Counted from the first letter of the stretch, positions 35,968-45,726 are shown. The stretch: DNA of 64,000 bases from Halothiobacillus neapolitanus c2 (GCF_000024765.1 NC_013422.1:639501-703500), one strand, 5' to 3'. Made by a program: numbers and translations. Notes: generated by a model not told the origin, from the sequence alone.

Positions 35968-38583
35968 TTAAGGTGCTTCTTCTCTGAGCGCCAATAATTC
36001 TTCTTTTAGCCCCGATTGTTCCGATGGATTGCAATATGTGATCAGCGCGAGGCATTGCTGGAAACCCTCTTCTATATCGAGGGTGTTAAATATCATCGCG
36101 AGTTGACGAATGGTGTGCGTATCCCCAGGGAAACGTGCCAAATAATGAGAGTAGGCTTCAACGGCATGACCATAGTCGCCGCGTAACGCGGCCAGTTGAC
36201 CGCTCAAACGCCAATGACTGGGGTTGATGAGTGCTGCTGTATCCAAGGCTTGGTTGGCCTGTACCGGGTCGCCTAGTTCCAGACTGACGGCAGATACCCG
36301 AGTCAGACAGTGATCCAGTAGGAGTGAGTCTCGTTCGGAATCGGCATGGTTGAGGACTTGTTCATAAGCTGTCATGGCTTCAGGCAGTTCATGATTCAGC
36401 TCTGACAGTAGGCCTGTCAAATAGGCGGCATATGGCTGTGCTTGTTGGACGTCCGGGTGGTTGGTCAGCGCGTGCACCAATGAATTCAGCGCCTTTTTGT
36501 TGTGCTGAGAGAAGTGCATTTCTGCCAAACGTAGGCTGGCTTTGGGGGATCTTCTTTCCTCATTGCGCTTTTGATCGGCAGTCAGAAGTGCTTTGAGTTG
36601 CTGGTCGAAAACTTCAGCCGTTTTTGCGGTGATTTCCGGCGGTAGATTCCAGTTGGCTGCCAACCACAGCACACGTTCGGGTTCACCGGCTTCCACGTAA
36701 CGTTCAAGAATTGTCTCAGGGTTCTGCTGTCGATTCTGTTCGAGTAAGCGGGTTTCAAGTCGAAAAATTATGTTCTTGAAGATGGGTAGCAGTTTTTGCG
36801 CTGCTTGTTGAATATGTGCATAAAACAGGTTGGCCAGTGCTTCTGCCTGCTGGGCGTCCAGAGCAAAAAAATCGTTTGGCAGGTCGGTAGCAACAAGTTC
36901 GCGATGGGCCATGGTTTTGACCAGATGCTCCGCCTGAGGCAACTGTGATCGCATCAAGCGATCAATGGCGCGCATTCGCCGCTTATGAAGGACCTGTCGG
37001 TTCGGGTTGATCATGTTGAAGAAGGCCCGATTCGACTCCAGAGCCAGTTGTGCCAGATGCTCGATCTTGCGCACGTCTTCGACCATGGTGTTGATGGCAG
37101 TCTGGACACGGTTCAGATGTTCGACAACTGCCTGCGAGGAAGTTGTGATGGCTTTATCCAGCGGTTTTCGATCAAAGGGTTCTTCTGACCAGTCGATCTG
37201 CTCAAGGGGTTTAAAAACGACACCCTTGATGGCGGCGGCGTCCGGCGAGGGGTTGATCAATGTTACACCCAGTGGCGCCAAGTGCTCGGCCATGCCTTCC
37301 AGCGTTTCAATGCCGGCGAAGTAGTCGGGCGTCGTCCAGGCCGTTTGCCCTGTATTGGTGGTGACCTTGACCGCTGTGTAATCGAGCAATGGCCCTGCCG
37401 CCGCCTCGCTGCTACCTTGAGCGTGGGTCTGGCCATTGGGTGCATGACACAGATCAAGTCCGGCAAAGGCGATTTGCGTGAACCCCAGGTAGGTCGCGAG
37501 CATCACGCAGGTATGGGTGACGGTCGGGCCGACGGAGACGAGATTACCGGTGGGATTGATTGGTTTCGCTTGCTCATCGGCCTGGAGATCGGGAGCGAGT
37601 GGTGGCTCGTCCCATGGTAGCAGTAGGTCAGTGTGCAGCATCCGATGTGGCCAACGATTCACGATGCCGGGATAGGCATGATTTCCTGCAATCAGAATAG
37701 TTTCCGGCCCAAAGTCGAACATCTGGCGGCTCACGGTCAGGCTGACGGGGTAGGGGTCAACTGTGGCGATCATGTCGGGGTTGATTCCTGCTGAAAGCAG
37801 GCGCGCGCTGATGCGTGAAACCGCGATGAGAAAGAGTTGGGATCGGTGGGTTTTGATCCATTCGATCTGATCGTCCAGTGAAGGGCCGCCAGCGAGAATC
37901 AGCGCCTTTTTTCCCTTGAATATGCCTTTCAACGGAACGAGATTGGCAAAAAAGCTGGGGGTATTGGCAAGTTGGGCGGTCAAAAATGGTGCCGTGCCCA
38001 GGTTGGCGGTAGTCACGTAACGCCGACGGGTCAGCTCGGCATCGAATTGATCGACCAGTTCCAGATAATCTGCAGTGGGGTGGTCGAGTGCGGCCAGCGA
38101 ACGGTCGAAGGCAACGCCATTGATACGGAAGTAGTCGTTCAGCAGGAGTAGTTCGGCGGTTTGAGTCCATTCATCCGGGGTGATGAGATGGACGTAATCG
38201 TCAAGCAGACTGGCGATGGCAGGTGTTTGCCGAAGCGCTTCGGCCAAGGCAGTGGGTTCAATGAAAATCCAGCGCGAGCCTCGGGGTAATGGCGTCTTTT
38301 CTTTGACGAATCGTATGAGCTGTCCCGAATCGCTGCCGATGATGACGTATAACCGATCTTGCGCGTGCAGCCGATTTTTGAAGTGCGCACTCAATACCTG
38401 TTGTGCGAGGCTGGTTCCGGCACTCGCTGGTTGGTTGGGTTGCGCGCTGAAATGAAGGCCGTTGAGTGTCGGAAAAATCCAGTCGCCCGAGATCGTCTGG
38501 ACAAGTTCTGGACGCTGGGTATCGGAATCCCATCCTGTCGGCGAAAATTCGGAGGCGTCGGGCATCAGGGTCGTTTCAGTCAT
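35968..38583 (-). CDS. Motility-associated factor (Maf) flagellin glycosyltransferase, DUF115
   Basis: Maf proteins transfer nonulosonic acids (pseudaminic or legionaminic) to flagellin. The 871-residue protein has an N-terminal Maf region, the DUF115/6-hydroxymethylpterin diphosphokinase-like domain near residues 220-450 (GKKALILAGGPSLDDQI, ATVDPYP, AGNHAYPGI, GLDLCH), and a long helical C-terminal part with TPR-like repeats (about 680-870). It is convergent to fliC-fliT and divergent to the legionaminic genes, so a role in glycosylating this flagellin is a strong inference. Confidence 0.9.
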   Translation of the reverse strand: MTETTLMPDASEFSPTGWDSDTQRPELVQTISGDWIFPTLNGLHFSAQPNQPASAGTSLAQQVLSAHFKNRLHAQDRLYVIIGSDSGQLIRFVKEKTPLPRGSRWIFIEPTALAEALRQTPAIASLLDDYVHLITPDEWTQTAELLLLNDYFRINGVAFDRSLAALDHPTADYLELVDQFDAELTRRRYVTTANLGTAPFLTAQLANTPSFFANLVPLKGIFKGKKALILAGGPSLDDQIEWIKTHRSQLFLIAVSRISARLLSAGINPDMIATVDPYPVSLTVSRQMFDFGPETILIAGNHAYPGIVNRWPHRMLHTDLLLPWDEPPLAPDLQADEQAKPINPTGNLVSVGPTVTHTCVMLATYLGFTQIAFAGLDLCHAPNGQTHAQGSSEAAAGPLLDYTAVKVTTNTGQTAWTTPDYFAGIETLEGMAEHLAPLGVTLINPSPDAAAIKGVVFKPLEQIDWSEEPFDRKPLDKAITTSSQAVVEHLNRVQTAINTMVEDVRKIEHLAQLALESNRAFFNMINPNRQVLHKRRMRAIDRLMRSQLPQAEHLVKTMAHRELVATDLPNDFFALDAQQAEALANLFYAHIQQAAQKLLPIFKNIIFRLETRLLEQNRQQNPETILERYVEAGEPERVLWLAANWNLPPEITAKTAEVFDQQLKALLTADQKRNEERRSPKASLRLAEMHFSQHNKKALNSLVHALTNHPDVQQAQPYAAYLTGLLSELNHELPEAMTAYEQVLNHADSERDSLLLDHCLTRVSAVSLELGDPVQANQALDTAALINPSHWRLSGQLAALRGDYGHAVEAYSHYLARFPGDTHTIRQLAMIFNTLDIEEGFQQCLALITYCNPSEQSGLKEELLALREEAP

Positions 38584-38870
38584 GGTTAACGCTTTTAGGT
38601 GGCGGGCAAAAATCGTTGAAAGGCTATCATAGCGGAGTCAGCGACATAGCCTGTATTGTGCACTGTGTGCGGACAGCCCGGATGAATCAAGTTCTGTGGC
38701 CATTCTCGTCGAGTTGGTTCGATATTTGTTTAGAAAGTGCGCCCGGTTTTCGGTGGCGCTATATTGGTGTTCGGTTGGTTGTGTTCGAAGCCGAATTCTT
38801 TAATGATGGGCCTGGATTACGAACAGGATCAGGCGCCCTGTAATCGCCCTTTTAACTGATGGATTGTTTC
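38584..38870. promoter_or_regulatory. Divergent region between maf and legB
   Basis: 287 bases with no supported gene. It must carry the promoters for maf and for the seven-gene legionaminic set. I looked for sigma-28 and sigma-54 elements and saw none that fit the consensus. Confidence 0.4.
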
Positions 38871-39875
38871 ATGTCTGAACCGGATCTTTTGGAATCACCA
38901 CGTGCTCTTGTTACGGGGGCAGATGGATTTATCGGCTCTCATCTCGTCGAGATGCTGGTTTCCCGCGGTTACACCGTGCGGGCGCTGGCTCAATACAACA
39001 GCTTCAACCATTGGGGTTGGCTGGAAGATGTGGCGTACAAGGACGCCATCGAGGTCGTTGCCGGTGATATTCGCGACGCCCATTTCTGCCGACACATGAT
39101 GAAGGATGTCGATGTCGTATTTCATCTGGCGGCACTGATCGCCATTCCCTATTCGTATATCGCCCCGGATAGTTATGTGGATACTAACGTGCGCGGCACG
39201 TTGAATGTCTGCCAAGCGGCCCTGGATGCGGGTGTGAAGCGGGTTATCCACACCTCGACCAGCGAGGTATATGGCACGGCGCGGTATGTGCCGATCGACG
39301 AAAAGCATCCGCTTCAACCGCAGTCGCCTTATAGCGCATCCAAAATCGGTGCCGATGCGATCGCCCAGAGTTTCCAGAACAGTTTCAGCTTGCCGCTCAC
39401 AGTCGCCCGGCCATTCAATACCTACGGGCCGCGCCAGTCTGCCCGTGCAGTGATTCCGACCATCATCAGCCAGATCGCTTCCGGCAAACAGCGGATCGAG
39501 TTGGGCGATTTATCGCCGACGCGTGATTTCAATTATGTCGAAGACACCTGCCGTGGGTTTATCGCTCTTGCCGAGAGTGACGCGACGGTCGGCGAGGTGG
39601 TCAATATCGGCTCGAATTTCGAGATTTCGATCGGCGACACCTTGCACCTGATCCGAGAATTGATGGGCAGCGATATCGAAGTGGTTCACGACGATCAGCG
39701 CGTTCGGCCCGCCAATTCTGAAGTGTTCCGTCTGTGGTGCGACAACAGCAAGATTCACTCATTGACCGGGTTCAAACCCGAGGTCGATATCCGGCAAGGG
39801 CTTGCGCGCACGATCGATTGGTTCACGAATCCGGACAACCTGCGCCGCTACAAGACCGATATCTACAATGTGTGA
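38871..39875 (+). CDS. legB: LegB: nucleotide-sugar 4,6-dehydratase
   Basis: LegB catalyses the 4,6-dehydration of GDP- (or UDP-) GlcNAc, the first modifying step to legionaminic acid. The 334-residue short-chain dehydrogenase has TGADGFIGSH (NAD binding), HTSTSEVYGT and the catalytic YSASK (about residue 155), with RPFNTYGPRQSARAVIPT and the ending DIYNV typical of this subgroup. ATG 38871 is chosen over one four codons upstream. Its end overlaps legC by eight bases. Confidence 0.92.
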   Translation: MSEPDLLESPRALVTGADGFIGSHLVEMLVSRGYTVRALAQYNSFNHWGWLEDVAYKDAIEVVAGDIRDAHFCRHMMKDVDVVFHLAALIAIPYSYIAPDSYVDTNVRGTLNVCQAALDAGVKRVIHTSTSEVYGTARYVPIDEKHPLQPQSPYSASKIGADAIAQSFQNSFSLPLTVARPFNTYGPRQSARAVIPTIISQIASGKQRIELGDLSPTRDFNYVEDTCRGFIALAESDATVGEVVNIGSNFEISIGDTLHLIRELMGSDIEVVHDDQRVRPANSEVFRLWCDNSKIHSLTGFKPEVDIRQGLARTIDWFTNPDNLRRYKTDIYNV

Positions 39876-41022
39876 TGAATTCATCCAGTTTGTCCGGGCA
39901 CTGTACGAGGAGCCATCGGCCCCGATCCCGCTGCATGTGCCCGTCATGGGTACTCCTGAGAAAGAAGCCGTCGCTGCGGCGATCGATTCGACCTTCGTCT
40001 CCAGTGTCGGTGCGTTTGTTACCGAATTCGAACGCGATGTTGCCGAGTTTTCGGGCGCTAAATACGCCGTGGCTACGGTCAATGGAACGGCGGCATTGCA
40101 CATCGCACTTCTGGTTGCGGGCGTGCAGCCGGGCGATCTGGTCATCACCCAGTCGCTGAGCTTTATCGCCACCTGCAACGCCATCCACTACTGCGGTGCC
40201 GACCCTCTGTTTATCGATGTGGACGAACACACGCTCGGTTTGTCACCCAGTGCACTTCGAAGCTGGCTCGAACGTCATGCGGAATGTCGGATGGAGGGCA
40301 CTTTCGAACGGGCGACGGGGCGACGAATTCGCGCTTGCGTGCCGATGCATACCCTCGGGCATCCGACGGATATCAAAGCCATAACGACCATCTGTGACGA
40401 ATGGTCGTTGACGCTGGTCGAGGACGCAGCGGAGTCGCTCGGCAGCTATGTTGGCAATGCGCACACCGGCACTTTCGGGCGAATGGGTGTGTTCAGCTTT
40501 AATGGCAACAAGGTCATCACCACGGGCGGCGGCGGCATGATCGTGACCGATGACGAGCAGTTGGCCGTGCGGGCGAAACATCTGTCGACAACGGCGAAAA
40601 AACCTCACCCCTGGGCGTTCGAGCATGATGAGGTGGGATACAACTACCGCCTGCCGAACCTGAATGCGGCGTTCGGCGTCGCACAAATGTCTCGGCTGCC
40701 CGGCTTACTCGCTAGCAAGCGTGAAGTGGCGTCCCGATATGCGCAATGGTGCGAGGCCAACGGTTGGACATTCGTGAGTGAACCTCAGGGCGCGCGAAGC
40801 AACTACTGGCTCAATGCAGTGCGCATGTCCGATCGGGAAACGCGCGATGCCTTTCTTGCCGCCACAAATGCCGCTGGTGTGATGACCCGGCCCCTGTGGA
40901 CGCCGATGCACCGTTTGCCGATATATGCTTCGGGGCTGCGCGACCCATTGCCGGTCACGGAAGCCTTGGCGGGTACGCTGGTGAACATCCCCAGTTCTGC
41001 CCTGGCCAACGGTCGCTCGTGA
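39868..41022 (+). CDS. legC: LegC: PLP-dependent aminotransferase
   Basis: LegC adds the 4-amino group to the keto-sugar formed by LegB. The 384-residue DegT/DnrJ/EryC1-family protein has NGTAALHIALLVAGV, the DAAESLGS cofactor site and the PLP lysine in FSFNGNKVITTGGGG. ATG 39868 overlaps legB, and the stop shares one base with the legG start, so the block is tightly coupled. Confidence 0.93.
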   Translation: MCDEFIQFVRALYEEPSAPIPLHVPVMGTPEKEAVAAAIDSTFVSSVGAFVTEFERDVAEFSGAKYAVATVNGTAALHIALLVAGVQPGDLVITQSLSFIATCNAIHYCGADPLFIDVDEHTLGLSPSALRSWLERHAECRMEGTFERATGRRIRACVPMHTLGHPTDIKAITTICDEWSLTLVEDAAESLGSYVGNAHTGTFGRMGVFSFNGNKVITTGGGGMIVTDDEQLAVRAKHLSTTAKKPHPWAFEHDEVGYNYRLPNLNAAFGVAQMSRLPGLLASKREVASRYAQWCEANGWTFVSEPQGARSNYWLNAVRMSDRETRDAFLAATNAAGVMTRPLWTPMHRLPIYASGLRDPLPVTEALAGTLVNIPSSALANGRS

Positions 41023-42200
41023 TGCGCAGAATCGCGGTCATCACCGGTACGCGAGCCGACTACGGTCTGCTGTACTGGTTGATTCACGACCTGCATCATG
41101 CAGAAGACATTGAGTTGCAATTGATTGTGACCGGCATGCACCTGATGACGGAATTCGGCCACACCGTCGATGTGATTGAACGGGATGGGTTTCCGGTCGC
41201 CGCTCGTGTTGATTTGCAGTTGTCGTCCGACAGTCCGCAGGCGGTCGCCCGTGCGATGGGCGTTGGGATGATCGGGTTCGCGGACGCGCTGTCGCGTTTG
41301 GCGCCCGATATGGTCGTGATTCTGGGCGACCGGTTTGAAATGCTGGCGGCGGCCAGTGCGGCGTTCACCTTACGCATCCCGATTGCCCATATTCATGGCG
41401 GAGAGGTGACGGAAGGTGCTCTGGATGAAGGTTTCCGTCACGCCATTACAAAGCTGTCTGCGGTGCATTTCACGGCGGCAGAAACCTATCGGGAGCGCGT
41501 GATCCAGATGGGCGAACAGCCGGATCGCGTGTTCAACGTCGGCGCGCCCGGCCTGGATCATCTCCGCCGCACGCCGTTATTGAATCGCGAGGATCTGGAA
41601 GCGGCCCTCGACTTTCGCCTGGGCGCGCTGAATTTCCTGGTCACCTTTCATCCGGCCACGCTCGATATCGAGGACGCTGTCAGCCAATGTCGGCAGATGT
41701 TGGCGGCACTGGATGCCCTCCCCACGGCCCACATCGTGTTCACGCTGCCCAATGCCGATCCCGGCGGGCGGGCCATCATCCCCGAGCTTGAGGCTTATGT
41801 GGCGAGGCATCCCGACCGTTGCCGCCTTTATGCATCGCTGGGGCAGTTGCGCTATCTTTCGCTGATGCGCCAGGTGCAGGTCGTGATCGGCAACTCGTCC
41901 AGTGGCATTATCGAGGCCCCGACGTTCGGGGCGGCCACGGTGAATATCGGCGATCGCCAGAAGGGCCGGCTGCGTGCCCGAAGCGTCATCGATTGCGCAC
42001 CTGAATGTCTTTCGATTGAACACGCGATTTCGCGGGCCCTGGAACCGGCATTCCAGTCACTGTTGCCGACGATGGAAAACCCCTACGGCGCGGGCGATGC
42101 ATCGGGCCGGATGTTGGCTGTATTGCGGTCGGTTAACCTCGTGGAACTGGGGCGAAAACCGTTCTTCGATCTGCCCGATTCGGCCAGTCGGGTGTCGTAA
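41022..42200 (+). CDS. legG: LegG: hydrolysing sugar-nucleotide 2-epimerase
   Basis: LegG inverts C2 and removes the nucleotide to give 2,4-diacetamido-2,4,6-trideoxymannose. The 392-residue protein is of the NeuC/WecB type: TGTRADYG at the N-terminus, GDRFEMLAAA, HIHGGEVTEGALDE, FHPATLD and NSSSGIIEAPTFG. The start ATG 41022 follows GTG 41019, which could also serve. Context makes the Leg assignment better than NeuC. Confidence 0.92.
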   Translation: MRRIAVITGTRADYGLLYWLIHDLHHAEDIELQLIVTGMHLMTEFGHTVDVIERDGFPVAARVDLQLSSDSPQAVARAMGVGMIGFADALSRLAPDMVVILGDRFEMLAAASAAFTLRIPIAHIHGGEVTEGALDEGFRHAITKLSAVHFTAAETYRERVIQMGEQPDRVFNVGAPGLDHLRRTPLLNREDLEAALDFRLGALNFLVTFHPATLDIEDAVSQCRQMLAALDALPTAHIVFTLPNADPGGRAIIPELEAYVARHPDRCRLYASLGQLRYLSLMRQVQVVIGNSSSGIIEAPTFGAATVNIGDRQKGRLRARSVIDCAPECLSIEHAISRALEPAFQSLLPTMENPYGAGDASGRMLAVLRSVNLVELGRKPFFDLPDSASRVS

Positions 42201-42266
42201 ATTTACGTTCATGAGCAGGGAAGAACAGAACATGCGCCACGATCACCGGCCAACAGAGGAGTTTTC

Positions 42267-43346
42267 ATGAGTCAACCGTTGATCATTGCCGAAGCGGGTG
42301 TGAACCATAATGGCCAAACTGATCTGGCGTTCGCCTTGGTTGAAGCGGCCGCCAAGGCCGGTGCTGATGTGGTCAAGTTCCAGACCTTCAAGGCCGAATT
42401 GCTCGTCACCGCAGATGCCCCCAAAGCCGAATACCAGCAACGTGCGACGGGCGCAGGTGAGTCGCAGTACGCGATGCTCAAGCGGCTTGAACTCTCTCCC
42501 GATCTTCATCACGAACTCAAGCGTGAGGCCGAGCGGTTGGGTTTGGAGTTTCTTTCGACCGCCTTCGATTCGCAAAGCCTGCGATTCTTGGTTGACGAGG
42601 TGGGCTTGAAGCGTCTGAAACTGCCTTCCGGCGAGCTGACCAATGCGCCCTTCGTGCTCGAACATGCACGCACGGGTGCCGAATTGATCGTTTCCACGGG
42701 CATGGCGAATCTGGCGGAGATCGAACAGGCGCTTGGGGTGATCGCGTTCGGCCGAATTGCGGGCGCGGATGACCGTCCGTCCGTGGATGCATTCAAGGCG
42801 GCCTATGCCTCGGCGGAAGGTCAGGCGGCCTTGAAGTCGGGCGTGACTCTTATGCATTGCACCAGTGATTATCCCGCCGCACCGCAAGCCATTAATCTAC
42901 GCGCCATGGACACGCTCTCGGCGGCGTTCGGGTTGCCGGTCGGTTATTCCGATCACACGCTGGGCACCGCCATGAGCATTGCCGCCGTGGCGCGCGGCGC
43001 GCGGATCGTTGAAAAGCATTTCACGCTCGATCGAACGCTTGAGGGGCCGGATCATGCGGCATCGCTGGAACCGGATGAATTAACCCAAATGATTCGCGGC
43101 ATTCGGGATGTCTCCGCGGCATTGGGCGACGGCATCAAACGCCCGCAACCGGCGGAGCTTTCCACGGCCCGTGTGGCACGCAAGAGTTTGGTCGCGCGGG
43201 TGCCGATTCGTGCGGGTGAGCCTTTTACGACAGACAATTTGACCGTGATGCGCCCGGGCACCGGGTTATCGCCCATCGGATATTGGGCGTTGCTCGGCAA
43301 AACAGCCAGGCAGGACTACCCGGCAGGGAGCTTGATCGTTGACTAA
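42267..43346 (+). CDS. legI: LegI: N,N'-diacetyllegionaminate synthase
   Basis: LegI condenses the mannose derivative with phosphoenolpyruvate. The 359-residue protein has a NeuB TIM-barrel (IIAEAGVNHNGQ, KFQTFKAE, SGELTN, STGMANL, GYSDHTLG, EKHFTLDR) and a C-terminal SAF antifreeze-like domain (about 295-359, KSLVARVPI). A 63-base gap with GGAG separates it from legG. It overlaps the next gene by eight bases. Confidence 0.94.
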   Translation: MSQPLIIAEAGVNHNGQTDLAFALVEAAAKAGADVVKFQTFKAELLVTADAPKAEYQQRATGAGESQYAMLKRLELSPDLHHELKREAERLGLEFLSTAFDSQSLRFLVDEVGLKRLKLPSGELTNAPFVLEHARTGAELIVSTGMANLAEIEQALGVIAFGRIAGADDRPSVDAFKAAYASAEGQAALKSGVTLMHCTSDYPAAPQAINLRAMDTLSAAFGLPVGYSDHTLGTAMSIAAVARGARIVEKHFTLDRTLEGPDHAASLEPDELTQMIRGIRDVSAALGDGIKRPQPAELSTARVARKSLVARVPIRAGEPFTTDNLTVMRPGTGLSPIGYWALLGKTARQDYPAGSLIVD

Positions 43347-43974
43347 ACCCTTCATCATTCTGGGCGCGGGGGGGCATGCCGCTGTGATCCGCGATCTGAT
43401 CGAGTGCCTGGGACACGAGGTTGCGGGCGTACTGACGCCTGAATTTTCGGCGGGCAGCCATTGGCAGGGTCTGCCCGTGTTGGGTGCTGATGATTTTCTG
43501 GATCAACCGGCTGCTGCGGATTATGTCTACGCGCTGGGCGTCGGCTTGATGCCGAATCAGGCCCGTTTACGTTCGACGCTTTATGCCGAGTTAATTACTA
43601 AAGGTTTGGAAGTGCCCACCCTCGTCCATCCTTCGGCCGTGGTGGCACGCAGTGTGCGCTTGGGGCGGGGGGTGCAGATACTGGCCGGTGTGGTAGTGCA
43701 GGCTCAAGCGGTGATCGGTGATAACGTGCTGATCAACACACGGGCTTCTGTCGATCATCATTGTCATCTGGGTGCTCATAGTCATGTCGCGCCCGGGGCA
43801 GTGCTCTGCGGCGGGGTGAGGACCGGCGAGGGTGTGTTTGTCGGCGCCGGTGCCACGGTCATCCAGGGCTTGGAAATTGGTTCGCGCGCCGAGGTAGGCG
43901 CCGGGGCGACGGTGCTTCGATCCTTGCCTGCAGACACCCGTTTCATTCCGGAACGCCCGCATCAAGGAATCTAA
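43339..43974 (+). CDS. NeuD/PglD-family sugar O/N-acetyltransferase (TTG start)
   Basis: The 211-residue protein has an N-terminal Rossmann-like PglD domain (ILGAGGHAAVI) and a left-handed beta-helix with hexapeptide repeats (HPSAVV, LINTRASVDHHCHLGAHSHVAPGAVLCGGV). It starts at TTG, overlapping legI. It is the only acetyltransferase in the set, so it could be the N-acetyltransferase (LegH role) acting on the 4-amino sugar, or an O-acetyltransferase decorating the product; sequence does not separate these. Confidence 0.85.
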   Translation: MTKPFIILGAGGHAAVIRDLIECLGHEVAGVLTPEFSAGSHWQGLPVLGADDFLDQPAAADYVYALGVGLMPNQARLRSTLYAELITKGLEVPTLVHPSAVVARSVRLGRGVQILAGVVVQAQAVIGDNVLINTRASVDHHCHLGAHSHVAPGAVLCGGVRTGEGVFVGAGATVIQGLEIGSRAEVGAGATVLRSLPADTRFIPERPHQGI

Positions 43975-43985
43975 GGAGAAGTAGA

Positions 43986-45047
43986 GTGAGCGAGCAATGG
44001 CAAAAAATTCGGTTGCGTGTGTCGGATTCGCTGCATCGGGCGATCGAGGTCATCGACCAAGGTGCCAAACAAATCGCCTTGGTGCTGGATGATGACGGGC
44101 GACTCATCGGTACGGTGACTGATGGCGATATCCGGCGCGGTATCCTGCGGCATCTGTCGTTGGAGGCGCCTGTTTCGGAGGTCATGAACGCCAAGCCGCG
44201 GAGTCTGGCGGCAGGTTATAGTCGAGCCGAGGCGCTGCAACTTCTGGGCAGTGCTCAGGTGTTGCAGGTGCCGATCGTCGATCGTGACGGCAAGTTGGTC
44301 GGGCTTGAAACCATGACCGATCTGATGAAGCGGCCGCGGCTGGAAAACCCGGTGTTTCTGATGGCGGGCGGCTTTGGCACTCGGCTGCGGCCCTTGACGG
44401 ATTCCTGCCCCAAGCCGATGCTGAAGGTGGGCGGCAAACCGATGCTGGAGCACATCCTGCAGGATTTGATCGACTACGGCTTCTATCGTTTTTACATCTC
44501 GGTGCATTACCTGCGCGAGCAGGTGATCGAGCATTTCAAGGACGGCAGCCGCTTCGGGGTGTCGATCCAATATATCCACGAAGACACGCCGCTTGGCACG
44601 GCGGGGTGTTTGGGGCTCTTGCCGCGCGATGCCGTGCAGCGCCCGATCATCGTCGTTAATGGCGACATCATGACCCGCGTAAATTACGAGGCGCTGTTGC
44701 AGGATCATGATCGCCACACGCCCGCCGCGACGGTTTGTACCCGTCAATATGATTTTCAGGTGCCGTACGGCGTGATCGAGCATGAAGATCAGCGCATCAC
44801 CAACATCACTGAAAAACCCACGCAGCACTTCTTTGTGAGCGCGGGTATTTATGTGCTGGCGCCACAGGTGGTGCATTCGATGGCCGCCGATACGCGGGTC
44901 GATATGCCGGATCTGCTGAAATCCGAAATCACCGCCGGACGTTCCGTGCGGATGTTCCCGGTGCATGAATACTGGCTGGATATCGGTCGGATGAATGACT
45001 TCGAACTGGCGCAGAACGACGCGGCATCGGTGTTGCAGCGTGTCTGA
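43986..45047 (+). CDS. PtmE-like CBS-domain sugar-phosphate nucleotidyltransferase
   Basis: The 353-residue protein has two CBS motifs (about 1-118) joined to a nucleotidyltransferase domain (LMAGGFGTRLRPLTDSCPKPML, in part at 123-143; VVNGDIMTRVNYE). This is the architecture of Campylobacter PtmE, which makes GDP-glucosamine for legionaminic acid synthesis. It therefore suggests the GDP-linked route is used here. The CBS pair may sense adenine nucleotides or the end product. It overlaps the next gene by eight bases. Confidence 0.85.
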   Translation: MSEQWQKIRLRVSDSLHRAIEVIDQGAKQIALVLDDDGRLIGTVTDGDIRRGILRHLSLEAPVSEVMNAKPRSLAAGYSRAEALQLLGSAQVLQVPIVDRDGKLVGLETMTDLMKRPRLENPVFLMAGGFGTRLRPLTDSCPKPMLKVGGKPMLEHILQDLIDYGFYRFYISVHYLREQVIEHFKDGSRFGVSIQYIHEDTPLGTAGCLGLLPRDAVQRPIIVVNGDIMTRVNYEALLQDHDRHTPAATVCTRQYDFQVPYGVIEHEDQRITNITEKPTQHFFVSAGIYVLAPQVVHSMAADTRVDMPDLLKSEITAGRSVRMFPVHEYWLDIGRMNDFELAQNDAASVLQRV

Positions 45048-45726
45048 CATCGGATCGGTGCTGGCGCTCATTCCCGCGCGGGGCGGGAGCAAGGGCTTGC
45101 CCGGCAAGAATATCCGCCCTTTGAAGGGCAGGCCGTTGATCGGTTGGAGCATCGAGGCTGCGCGCACCAGCCGTTATGTTTCGCGGGTTGTGGTTTCCTC
45201 GGACGATGAGGAAATTCTGGCCGTCGCCCGCGATCAAGGGGCGGAAACGCCCTTTCGACGCCCCGCGTCATTGGCGGGTGATGCCACGCCGAGCATGGAT
45301 GTCGTGCTGCACGCGCTCGACCAGCTTGCCGAGTTTGAGTGGGTTGTCCTGCTTCAACCCACATCCCCTTTACGGCTGTCCGCGGATATCGATGCGGCGA
45401 TCGAGCAATGCCTGAAAACGAATGCGCCTGCCTGTGTCAGCGTTTGCGAAGCGCCCGCCAGCCCGTGGTGGATGTTTGAGGTCGGCGCAGAGTGCCGTAT
45501 GCGTTCGTTTCTTCCTGCCGAACAACGGCCGGTACGGCGGCAGGACTTACCGGATCTGTATGCACTGAATGGCGCGGTTTACGTGGCGAAAACCGAATGG
45601 CTGCGAACCTCGCGCAGTTTTCTGACCGAAGAAACCGTGGCCTATGTCATGCCGCCCGCCCGCTCGGTAGACATCGATACCCTGTTCGATTTCCAGCTGG
45701 CGGAGTGTCTGCTGGGAAATCACTGA
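45040..45726 (+). CDS. legF: LegF: CMP-legionaminic acid synthetase (GTG start)
   Basis: LegF activates legionaminic acid with CTP for transfer by Maf. The 228-residue protein has the CMP-sialate synthetase-type motif LIPARGGSKGLPGKNI near the N-terminus, STDDEEI-like VVSSDDEEILAVA and LLQPTSPLR. The GTG at 45040 overlaps the upstream stop. It is also called PtmB in Campylobacter. It ends the cluster; proS is convergent. Confidence 0.9.
   Translation: MSDIGSVLALIPARGGSKGLPGKNIRPLKGRPLIGWSIEAARTSRYVSRVVVSSDDEEILAVARDQGAETPFRRPASLAGDATPSMDVVLHALDQLAEFEWVVLLQPTSPLRLSADIDAAIEQCLKTNAPACVSVCEAPASPWWMFEVGAECRMRSFLPAEQRPVRRQDLPDLYALNGAVYVAKTEWLRTSRSFLTEETVAYVMPPARSVDIDTLFDFQLAECLLGNH

Noticed and set aside
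38466-38843. 125-codon plus-strand frame upstream of legB
   Set aside because: Half overlaps maf antisense, no start with ribosome site and no family; treated as promoter region.
43971-45167. 398-codon frame opposite the ptmE-like gene
   Set aside because: Antisense to an unmistakable CBS-nucleotidyltransferase; no family pattern.
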